Source: an uncultured Collinsella sp.
GTDB lineage: Bacteria > Actinomycetota > Coriobacteriia > Coriobacteriales > Coriobacteriaceae
Direction of reading: 5' to 3'
Assembly (NCBI GenBank): GCA_900755005.1
Contig: CAAEEX010000104.1
Span: forward strand, 1-9,198
Length of the DNA stretch: 9,198 nt
The position numbers were made by a program, and so were the translations under genes. Below the pieces are notes generated by a model that was not told where the DNA came from, made no database searches, and saw nothing but the letters and a program-made list of their open reading frames with translations. Numbering within the stretch: the first letter of the stretch is position 1; every line of letters begins with the position of its first letter. Positions 1-5,876 of this stretch are shown in pieces.

Positions 1-121
1 ACTCACCATTGTCGGCCTAATCCGCGGTCTTTCATGCAGCAGGGGCTCTCAATGTTTTTATGTCCTGCTCATATCGTCTCTGCCGACAGTTTGGGACACT
101 CCTTGCCAATGTGCCAAAAAT
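1..121. other. Gene-free left edge with decayed repeat-like sequence
   Basis: I see no convincing coding sequence here. Two short stretches recur near the right end of the window. ATGTCCTGCTCATAT at 60-74 is exactly the reverse complement of 9138-9152. TTTGGGACACTCCTT at 90-104 matches 9120-9134 at 12 of 15 positions on the same strand. This looks like extragenic repeat debris; the upstream gene is outside the window. Confidence 0.4.
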
Positions 122-216
122 GAGCGTGGATAATCTCCCGGTTTTGGCCTGTGTGGGGGCTCAAAGTGGGAGATTATCCACGCTCGTGATCTGAGTGTCC
201 GAAAATCCACGCTCGT
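122..216. repeat. 18-bp perfect inverted repeat plus a third partial copy
   Basis: GAGCGTGGATAATCTCCC at 122-139 is perfectly inverted at 168-185, with a 28-base spacer. The outer part ATCCACGCTCGT (176-187) is repeated directly at 205-216. As RNA this would form a strong hairpin, but no T-run follows, so a classical terminator is unlikely. It may be a REP-like extragenic element, or a paired operator upstream of the XRE-type gene at 323. Confidence 0.7.
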
Positions 217-245
217 TTGGTCGGTGCATGTCTACGCTGCGTAGG

Positions 246-274
246 TTGTCGAGGGCAGTCTTCAAATGGATACT
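246..274 (+). promoter_or_regulatory. Possible sigma70-type promoter for the HTH-desulfoferrodoxin gene
   Basis: TTGTCG at 246-251 and GATACT at 269-274 are separated by 17 bases; each matches its consensus hexamer at 4 of 6 positions. Transcription would begin about 40 bases before the ATG at 323. This is pattern matching only, and a weaker alternative -35 (TTGAAC, 280-285) also exists. Confidence 0.28.
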
Positions 275-322
275 GACTCTTGAACCGGTTCGCTCCATTC
301 CTCCAATTTGATCGGATATCTC

Positions 323-943
323 ATGAACCAGACACCGCAAAGCAATGTCCCCCACACTTTTTTGGCAGCACATGCCATCAAGCGGCTGCGCGAAGATTGC
401 GGCCTCACCCAGCGCGCCCTGGCGGAAAGCCTTGGCGTGACCGATAAAGCCGTCAGCAAGTGGGAGTCCGGCCGCGGCCTTCCCGACATTTCCCTCGTTG
501 AGCCTTTGGCCCAGAGACTCGGCATAAGCGTGGCTGAGCTTTTGGCTGGTGACATTCGGGCCAACGCCAACCGTGCAGGCAATATGCTCAAAGGCGTCTT
601 TTACGTTTGCCCTATCTGCGGAAACGTTGTGCACGCGCTCGGAGAAGGCAGCTTTAGCTGCTGCGGCTCCACGATGTTTCCCCAGGAGGCCGAAGAGCCG
701 GACGCGGACCACGCCTTTTCCATCGAGCGCATCGAGGACGATTGGTACGTCACGCTCGACCATCCCATGACCAAGGATCATTACATTAGCTTTGTGGCAT
801 ATGCGACTATGGATGGCATCTGCCTCAAGAAGCTCTATCCAGAGCAATCGGTGCAACCGCGTTTTCATATCACCGGACGCGGCAGAATGTACCTCTACTG
901 CAACCAGCACGGACTCTTTGTTTTGCCGACGCCTCGCAAGTAA
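323..943 (+). CDS. XRE-family HTH regulator fused to a desulfoferrodoxin-like domain
   Basis: This is a 206-residue soluble protein with two parts. Residues about 18-77 form an XRE/Cro-type helix-turn-helix (LTQRALAESLGVTDKAVSKW) that should bind DNA. After a short linker, residues 94-206 match desulfoferrodoxin throughout. The rubredoxin-like centre I motif CPICGN...CCG supplies Cys96, Cys99, Cys113 and Cys114. The centre II His4-Cys ligand set is also visible: His130, His147 (HPM), His153 (DHYI), Cys193 and His196 (CNQHG). The EKHVP motif of superoxide reductases is DADHA here, so the catalytic lysine is missing, which suggests iron-based redox sensing more than catalysis (inference). The ATG at 323 was chosen over an upstream in-frame TTG at 308; neither has a strong ribosome site. 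It converges on the RpiR gene and has no partner on its own strand. Targets are unknown, and autoregulation is possible. Confidence 0.88.
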   Translation: MNQTPQSNVPHTFLAAHAIKRLREDCGLTQRALAESLGVTDKAVSKWESGRGLPDISLVEPLAQRLGISVAELLAGDIRANANRAGNMLKGVFYVCPICGNVVHALGEGSFSCCGSTMFPQEAEEPDADHAFSIERIEDDWYVTLDHPMTKDHYISFVAYATMDGICLKKLYPEQSVQPRFHITGRGRMYLYCNQHGLFVLPTPRK

Positions 944-978
944 AAGCCCGCTGTCCGCCCGATGCCCCTGCGCCAACG

Positions 979-1045
979 AGTTGCGGTGGAATAGTTCCTG
1001 AAAGTGCTGGTTTAGAGCCTAAACAGGAGCTATTTCACCGCAACT
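979..1045. repeat. Long palindrome between convergent genes
   Basis: Positions 979-1000 and 1024-1045 form a 22-bp stem with only two G-U wobbles and no gaps (arms begin AGTTGCGGTG and end CACCGCAACT). Inside the loop, GTTTAG (1010-1015) and CTAAAC (1019-1024) can form a second small stem. It fills the gap between the convergent HTH-desulfoferrodoxin and rpiR-type genes. No T-run follows on either strand, so it is either a non-canonical bidirectional terminator or a dispersed palindromic repeat or small MITE. The rest of the gap (944-978 and 1046-1081) holds nothing I recognise. Confidence 0.7.
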
Positions 1046-1081
1046 TAGGAGGGCGATTGGAGGCGCGGTGGGGCCGGATTG

Positions 1082-1936
1082 TTATTTGAGGCCGGGGAGG
1101 CGGGTGTAGGGGAACGAGCGCTCTAGGAACTCGGCGCAGCGGGCGTAGTCTTTGGCGAAGTAGCTGCTGTAGAGCGAATCGAGCACGTATTGCACGGCGA
1201 TGTGGCTGGCGAACTGCGTGATGCGGTGCGTCATGCTCTCGTGGTCGCTCACCGTGAGGTAGGCGGCAAAGCCGGGGTGCAGGCGCGCACAATAAGGTGT
1301 GCCGATGACAATGACGGGAACATGTCGGCTGCTGAGGATCGGCAAGATTTCCTTGAGGTTGGGCGCAAGGCCGCTGTAGGAGATTACGATCGCCACATTG
1401 CCGGAATCCGAGGCGAGCGCCGTGCGCACCTGGGCCTCGGTGCTGCTGTAGCATGTGGCGCTCTTGCCGGACGAAAGCAAGCGGTCGCGGAACATCCCCG
1501 CTGGATAGAGGTTGTGCGAGCCGGTGTAGATGTCGACCTGCCGTGCCTTCGCGATCAGTTTGGCGGCGTGGTCGAGCTGTGCGGGGTCGAGCAGCTCCTG
1601 CGTCTCGGCCAGCGTGGTCTGGTAGAGCCCTTCCATGCGCTCCATAACCTGCGCAGGCGTGGACGTGGCATCGAAGGGAAAGTTGATATCCACGTCGCGT
1701 CGATTGCCCACCTCGGTCGCCAGGCGGATGAGCTCGACCTTGAGGTCCTTAAAGCCCTCGAGGCCGAGCTTTTTGCAAAAGCGGTGCACGCTCGCGACCG
1801 AAACGCTTGCCCGCGCGGCGAACTCCTTAATGGACAGCCCGCGGATGTCCTCGCCCATGGCAAGGGCCGAGATTCCGAGCTGCTGCTCGGTAGGGGTTAG
1901 GCCCTGCGCCTCGGTAATCTTGCGTTTGATATCCAT
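1082..1936 (-). CDS. RpiR/MurR-family transcriptional regulator (HTH + SIS)
   Basis: This 284-residue protein has the full RpiR layout. An N-terminal HTH_6 domain carries its helix-turn-helix at about residues 34-67 (LSIKEFAARASVSVASVHRF). A SIS sugar-phosphate isomerase fold follows at about 122-250, with the nucleotide-like strand and loop VDIYTGS (134-140) and the VISYSG segment (184-189). SIS domains of this family bind phosphosugars and switch the DNA-binding state. The start is the ATG at 1936, which has GGGAG five bases upstream on the minus strand; an upstream in-frame TTG at 1966 is rejected because it lies inside a repeat and lacks a better site. The gene begins 42 bases after the stop of the large hydrolase on the same strand, so the two are probably co-transcribed, with a hairpin between them. 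The effector is likely a phosphosugar made by the local catabolic enzymes (inference). Confidence 0.9.
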   Translation of the reverse strand: MDIKRKITEAQGLTPTEQQLGISALAMGEDIRGLSIKEFAARASVSVASVHRFCKKLGLEGFKDLKVELIRLATEVGNRRDVDINFPFDATSTPAQVMERMEGLYQTTLAETQELLDPAQLDHAAKLIAKARQVDIYTGSHNLYPAGMFRDRLLSSGKSATCYSSTEAQVRTALASDSGNVAIVISYSGLAPNLKEILPILSSRHVPVIVIGTPYCARLHPGFAAYLTVSDHESMTHRITQFASHIAVQYVLDSLYSSYFAKDYARCAEFLERSFPYTRLPGLK

Positions 1937-1955
1937 TCGAACTCCCGCACTCGCC

Positions 1956-1994
1956 AAACCTGCCAAAAAGGGACAGGTTTATTTTGGCAGGTTT
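1956..1994 (-). repeat. Palindromic element, copy 1, at the end of the hydrolase gene
   Basis: A perfect 13-bp inverted repeat (AAACCTGCCAAAA at 1956-1968, complement at 1982-1994) has a 13-base loop. Its core at 1958-1987 is a 30-bp exact inverted copy of 5710-5739. The hydrolase's last three codons (Pro, Lys, TAA) lie inside the 30-bp core, and the preceding residues lie in the outer arm, so the element supplies the end of that protein. No T-run follows in either direction. It may act as an attenuator or mRNA-stabilising hairpin before rpiR, as an operator, or simply as a dispersed REP-like repeat. Confidence 0.85.
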
Positions 1995-4579
1995 TGCCCG
2001 CGAAGGGTAACGGGGCCGAGGACGCCACTGGGCGCGATGGTTTCGGTGAGGGCGAAGATGTCGGGAATCGCGTGGTCGAGTGTGTTGATGACGCCGATGG
2101 TGAGTTCGTGCGTGCCGGCGGCAAGTGGGCCGGTGGCGAATCGATAGGGCGGGCAGATGCGCGTGCCGAGCGTTTGTCCGTCGAGCGTGAGCGTTGCGAC
2201 TTCGTGGACGTCCCCCAGGTCAATGACGGTGAGGGCGAGGTCGTCGGCCAGCTCGAACGACGTGCGATAGCGGAACGTGCCACATACGCCGGGGAACTGC
2301 TCGGCCGTGAGGTCGCACAGGCGCTCGAGCTTTTGCGGCTCGCCAAGGGTTCCATCGCTGCCGGCAGGGGAGAGGGCAACGGTCCACGGTCCGTCGATGC
2401 TAAGGCAAACCACATCATCCGTATTCGTGTTCGCCCTGCCGTCGAGTCCGACCTCGTCGCCCGCTCTCAAAACAACAACGCAGCTCTCGAAGGGCGCCAG
2501 CTCCAACACGCCGTCAAACACAACGGGTTCGGTGCCGTTCAGCAGGTCGAGACGCGTGCCGCGCAGACGCTTGCCTTGCGGAAGCGAAACGGTGCAGGCA
2601 ATGCGCTCGCGCGGATGCTCGTTGACCAGCATGAAATAGGTCTCGCCCGCACGCTCGTAGCGAAGCGCGCGCAGCCAGGGCTGAGGCGTATCGGCCACAA
2701 CGGTCTGCAGCCCTTCACCGGCGAGCGCGTCCGCGACATCGGCAAGTGGGGTCGCCGCAAGACCGCTCAGCTCGGCCGTGCCATCCGCGTCATACAGCGC
2801 GCCGGGCGCCTCGTCGACGGCAAGCACCGTGACGCCCGCAGCCATCATGCACCTCACCGCCTCCGCTGTGGCAGCGCCAACAAACGAAGCCCCGGGCAGA
2901 ACAAACGCCTGATAGCGGCAGTCATTAACGGCAAGCGTTCCGTTGGCAATCGAAACCTCGTAACGCCCCTCATCCTCAAAAGCCTCGGCCGGCACAAAGT
3001 CAAAGTCGATCTGTGCGCGCGTGAGCTCGGCCGCCACGCGCTCGATGGGCATGGCGTCGCCGGCCCATTCGGCATCGGCATGGTACAAGATGGCGACGGG
3101 GTGAGCGGCGCAGCCTCCCGAAAGCAGCGAAGACATGCGATTCATATAGCGCATGAGCTGGCCAAAGTGCGGCCATTGCGGGTTGTTGCCGTGCGCGTAA
3201 AAGTGCGGCGGGCAGTCCCAATCGGGGAAGGGCGCCATGCTAAACGCGTGCGGCGTAAACCAGTTAATACCGCGGACGAGCATATGGTCGGCAATCCATT
3301 TCATCTCGCGCAGGCCCTCGTGCCAGCCAAAGGCGCCAAAGACCTCGGCCATGCAGCGCCCCTGCTTTTTAGGGTCGAGGCGCGCGGCCGAAGAGCCCAG
3401 CTTGGCAAGCGCGTACGTAAAGAACTCCATGTTCCATGCGCCGTGGAAGTAGCTGTAGCGCCCGCGGTCAATTCCGGGGGCAAGCTGGTTGATGACCACG
3501 TCGACACCGGCCATGTCCTGTCCTGCGACCGCGCGGAAGTAGTGCCCAGCGCCCTGACCCAGGCGCGTGTGGCAACTCTTGTCCTCGATCACGTGGCCAA
3601 TGTGCATGACGCCGTGCGCGCGGCACCAATCGCCAATCTGCTCGTCAAAGCACGCGCGGTAGAGCTGCGTGGCAAGGTCCATATAGGCGTGGCGAACCTG
3701 AGCGCCGTTTGCCTCGCGCGTCCAAAGGCCGTGCAACTTGGCAAGCCAATTCTCGCCAAGCGCATCGTGCAGGCGGCGGGCAAGCTCGTCCGACCACGGC
3801 AGCGCTAGGTCGCCTCGCCCGATAAAGCTGCTGGTAGAAGCATCGTCGAGCGTGGTGCCCTTCTCGTTCATAAAGCCGGGCTCATCGGTGAAAAAGCCCA
3901 AGATCGTTTTGCCAAACTCGTCGCTCAGATGCTCAAACGTGGGCTCGTAGACGGCGTCGATGAGCGCGTGGCACGAGGCGGCGTCGACCATGTTGATGTA
4001 CTCATCGCGAAAGCCGGTCTTTTGGCTGGTGGCGTACAGCTCGATCGTAGTGACGCCGGTGGGGGCGTCAAAACGCAAGCGGGCGGGCGTTCCATCGTCT
4101 CCTTGCTCAACAGCGAGCGCAAGGTCGAGCGGCGCACCAGCGACATCAAAAGCCGCCACGCCCACAAAGCGCTCGGTGGGGTCCATGAGATTGCCGAGCT
4201 TGATAGTCGTGGACGGTTGGGGACCAACAACCGTAATCGTGCGATGCTTGAGCACGGTCTTCTTGAGCGCGGGGTCGACGCCATCGCCCGCAAGCGCGCC
4301 GTTGGCATAGCCTGTGGGGAAGTGGGCGTCGTCGAGCAGCCAGATCTTTAACCCCAGGCGCTTGCACTCGCCGATGATAAAGCGCAGGTCAGACCACCAG
4401 CCGTCGCGACAGAAATCGGGATGCGTGCGCGATTCCAGGCAAACCTCGTGGATGTCCGCCCCGGCGATCTGCTCCAAATACTCGGTAATCGTCTCGTGTG
4501 CCTCGCCCTTGAGCCACAGGAACGGAAGCACATGGTTGTCGTAGGTGCCGCCAAGCACCTGCTCAAAATACGCCGCCAT
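1979..4579 (-). CDS. Large cytosolic glycoside hydrolase, GH106-like (alpha-L-rhamnosidase-type fold)
   Basis: This 866-residue protein has no signal peptide, so it should act on imported glycosides in the cytosol. The N-terminal half resembles the barrel of GH106-type hydrolases: an early VLPFLW (17-22), VCLESRTHPDFC (46-57) and LLDDAHFPTGYANG (81-94). The candidate catalytic carboxylates are in TDEPGF (231-236) and MAEVFGAFGW (410-419), followed by RGINWFTPHAFS (436-447). The centre (about 490-700) looks like a glutamine-amidotransferase-like/beta-galactosidase-trimerisation fold region. The C-terminus (about 715-866) is a jelly-roll sugar-binding type domain (FRYRTSF, LTVIDLGDVHE, PPYRF, SGVLGPV). 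The family match is by memory of motifs; the exact substrate is not established, and rhamnosides are a guess. The ATG has GGAGGAG five bases upstream. It is divergent from the AraC gene and followed by the RpiR gene. Its last codons lie in a repeat. Confidence 0.75.
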   Translation of the reverse strand: MAAYFEQVLGGTYDNHVLPFLWLKGEAHETITEYLEQIAGADIHEVCLESRTHPDFCRDGWWSDLRFIIGECKRLGLKIWLLDDAHFPTGYANGALAGDGVDPALKKTVLKHRTITVVGPQPSTTIKLGNLMDPTERFVGVAAFDVAGAPLDLALAVEQGDDGTPARLRFDAPTGVTTIELYATSQKTGFRDEYINMVDAASCHALIDAVYEPTFEHLSDEFGKTILGFFTDEPGFMNEKGTTLDDASTSSFIGRGDLALPWSDELARRLHDALGENWLAKLHGLWTREANGAQVRHAYMDLATQLYRACFDEQIGDWCRAHGVMHIGHVIEDKSCHTRLGQGAGHYFRAVAGQDMAGVDVVINQLAPGIDRGRYSYFHGAWNMEFFTYALAKLGSSAARLDPKKQGRCMAEVFGAFGWHEGLREMKWIADHMLVRGINWFTPHAFSMAPFPDWDCPPHFYAHGNNPQWPHFGQLMRYMNRMSSLLSGGCAAHPVAILYHADAEWAGDAMPIERVAAELTRAQIDFDFVPAEAFEDEGRYEVSIANGTLAVNDCRYQAFVLPGASFVGAATAEAVRCMMAAGVTVLAVDEAPGALYDADGTAELSGLAATPLADVADALAGEGLQTVVADTPQPWLRALRYERAGETYFMLVNEHPRERIACTVSLPQGKRLRGTRLDLLNGTEPVVFDGVLELAPFESCVVVLRAGDEVGLDGRANTNTDDVVCLSIDGPWTVALSPAGSDGTLGEPQKLERLCDLTAEQFPGVCGTFRYRTSFELADDLALTVIDLGDVHEVATLTLDGQTLGTRICPPYRFATGPLAAGTHELTIGVINTLDHAIPDIFALTETIAPSGVLGPVTLRGQNLPK

Positions 4580-4695
4580 ATACGCTCCTCCAAAACCAGC
4601 CTTTCAAATCCATTGAAGTCAGAGTACGCCGAGCGCGCCGCCCTGCTAATATCAAAACCACGGCAGAATATGACCAAATCAACGATGGGAGCACT
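4580..4695. promoter_or_regulatory. Divergent control region between hydrolase and araC-type gene
   Basis: These 116 bases must hold the start signals of both divergent genes. On the plus strand, TG-C-TAATAT at 4644-4652 resembles an extended -10. AATATCA (4648-4654) and AATATGA (4667-4673) are near-identical direct repeats 19 bases apart, about two helical turns, which is the arrangement AraC-type dimers often bind. The ribosome site of the plus gene is GGGAG (4687-4691) and that of the minus gene is 4585-4591. The individual promoter and operator assignments are tentative. Confidence 0.4.
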
Positions 4696-5703
4696 ATGGA
4701 GCTCACGCGCTTGGATAACCTGCTACTCGAGCTGACCGACAGTGAACGCGCCTATCGCGCGGGCGCCCATTACGACTGGAGCGATGCACTCGTTCAAGGT
4801 AATCAGGCAGATATTGATGGTCGATACATTCGTAAAATTGGCAACCCAACGTTCGCTCTGCACCAAGAAGGCATGCCCGAGGGTCTATCGATTGTTCGCA
4901 ACTCGCGCTTCAATCCTGTGCCGGAACACGTGCACGATTATGTCGAAATCAGCTATGTCTATCGAGGACGAGCGCCGCAAATCGTCAATGGTGCGGCGCT
5001 CGCGCTTGCTCAAAACGAGGTCCTCCTGCTCGATGCCGCCTGTCCGCATGCCGTAGGCGAGCTCGGCGAGCACGACATTATGCTGAGCGTTATCATCTCG
5101 CGACCAATGCTCAGCCGTAGCCTGGAGCAAAGCCTTTCGCCCACAAGCGCGGTCTCGCGGTTCCTGCTCAACGCCCTCAACGATGAAACCGACCACCGCG
5201 GCCACGTTCATTTCCACACGGGCGGCAGCCGTCGCGTGCGCCGCTACATGCAGGAGATGCTCTGCGAGCGCTTGGATCCCACCGCCGCGAGCCCCCAGAT
5301 TGTCTCGAGGCTGTTTGAGCTGCTGCTGGTTGAGCTCATGCAAAGTTACGAGGCGACGCTGTTGCAAGCAGACGTGCCCGCGCTGCCATCGGCGCAGGTC
5401 GCGGCTGCCATGGGCTTCATCGAGCGCAACGCCTGCGACTGCACCCTCGATGACCTCGCCCGCCACCTGCACCTGAGCCCCAACTACGCGAGCGCCCTGC
5501 TCAAGCGTCAGACGGGCCGCACATTCATGCAGCTGGTGCAGGAGAGCCGCCTGGCACGCGTAGCGACACTGCTCGACGCCGGCGCCACCGCGGAGGTCGC
5601 AGCGCACGAGGCGGGTTATGCCAACATGAGCTTCTTCTACAAAAAGTTTGCCGAGCGCTATGGCTGCACGCCGGCTGCCTATCGTCAGCGTTTGCCCAGA
5701 TAA
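4696..5703 (+). CDS. AraC-family transcriptional regulator (cupin sensor + HTH)
   Basis: This is a 335-residue regulator of the standard AraC design. An N-terminal cupin-type ligand pocket spans about residues 65-135 and includes the HVHDYVEISYVYRG signature (78-91). A C-terminal AraC DNA-binding domain spans about 235-335. Its two helix-turn-helix units are LDDLARHLHLSPNYASALLK (251-270) and AAHEAGYANMSFFYKKFAERY (302-322), and it ends with the usual CTPAAYRQ. The family usually senses a small sugar or glycoside and activates adjacent catabolic genes. The ATG has GGGAG four bases upstream. It is divergent from the large hydrolase and upstream of the GH1 gene on the same strand, so both are plausible targets. 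The stop codon sits immediately before the second copy of the 30-bp palindromic repeat. The inducer is unknown. Confidence 0.92.
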   Translation: MELTRLDNLLLELTDSERAYRAGAHYDWSDALVQGNQADIDGRYIRKIGNPTFALHQEGMPEGLSIVRNSRFNPVPEHVHDYVEISYVYRGRAPQIVNGAALALAQNEVLLLDAACPHAVGELGEHDIMLSVIISRPMLSRSLEQSLSPTSAVSRFLLNALNDETDHRGHVHFHTGGSRRVRRYMQEMLCERLDPTAASPQIVSRLFELLLVELMQSYEATLLQADVPALPSAQVAAAMGFIERNACDCTLDDLARHLHLSPNYASALLKRQTGRTFMQLVQESRLARVATLLDAGATAEVAAHEAGYANMSFFYKKFAERYGCTPAAYRQRLPR

Positions 5704-5741
5704 AACCGACCAAAATAAACCTGTCCCTTTTTGGCAGGTAT
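5703..5741 (+). repeat. Palindromic element, copy 2, just after the araC-type gene
   Basis: The 30 bases at 5710-5739 are the exact reverse complement of 1958-1987. Similarity continues into the left arm, where AAAACCGACC replaces AAAACCTGCC (two mismatches), so the hairpin is slightly weaker than copy 1. It begins at the last base of the araC stop codon. Read in the direction of the preceding gene, both copies have the same orientation relative to the stop codon. It lies in the leader of the GH1 gene, 137 bases before its ATG. Confidence 0.85.
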
Positions 5742-5761
5742 CAGGAAGTGTCAGAGGCGGG

Positions 5762-5819
5762 GCGGCGGCAGGCGGCGGGCGCGAAAAGAAGTGTCGGGTT
5801 TGGCGCCCCCCGCCTCCGC
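5762..5819 (+). other. GC-rich imperfect hairpin upstream of the GH1 gene
   Basis: A GC-only left arm (about 5762-5782) can pair imperfectly with GCGCCCCCCGCCTCCGC (5803-5819) across a loop of about 20 bases. No T-run follows. The octamer GAAGTGTC occurs at 5745-5752 and again at 5788-5795 in the loop. It could terminate araC transcription weakly or fold in the bgl leader. I could not find a good promoter for the GH1 gene here. Confidence 0.35.
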
Positions 5820-5829
5820 ATGTCTCCCG

Positions 5830-5859
5830 CGTGGGCGATACTCGGCTTATCGACCCACG
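5830..5859 (+). promoter_or_regulatory. Dyad/hairpin immediately upstream of the GH1 ribosome site
   Basis: CGTGGGCGATA (5830-5840) pairs with TATCGACCCACG (5848-5859) with one bulged A (5853) and a 7-base loop. It ends five bases before the AAAGGAG ribosome site (5864-5870). The position suits an operator or a leader hairpin controlling translation of the phospho-glycosidase. It does not resemble a BglG-type antiterminator target. Confidence 0.45.
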
Positions 5860-5876
5860 ATGCAAAGGAGATGCTC

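Noticed and set aside
161..976. Minus-strand open frame of 271 codons opposite the HTH-desulfoferrodoxin gene
   Set aside because: The plus strand encodes two recognisable domains with all metal ligands; the antisense frame has none and no ribosome site.
1994..3808. Long plus-strand open frame of 604 codons opposite the hydrolase
   Set aside because: It is antisense to a clearly conserved enzyme and its translation lacks recognisable domains. GC-rich codon bias opens such shadow frames.
5710..5739. BglG/LicT-type antiterminator target upstream of the GH1 gene
   Set aside because: The sequence does not resemble the known ribonucleic antiterminator motif, no T-run terminator overlaps it, and the same sequence occurs after the hydrolase gene in another context.
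4885..5865. Minus-strand open frame of 326 codons opposite the araC-type gene
   Set aside because: It crosses the palindromic repeat and is the shadow of a well-supported AraC-family gene.
5748..5876. N-terminal extension of the GH1 enzyme
   Set aside because: The extra 43 codons run through a GC-rich hairpin and dyad; the ATG at 5877 has a well-placed AAAGGAG and starts the conserved GH1 N-terminus.
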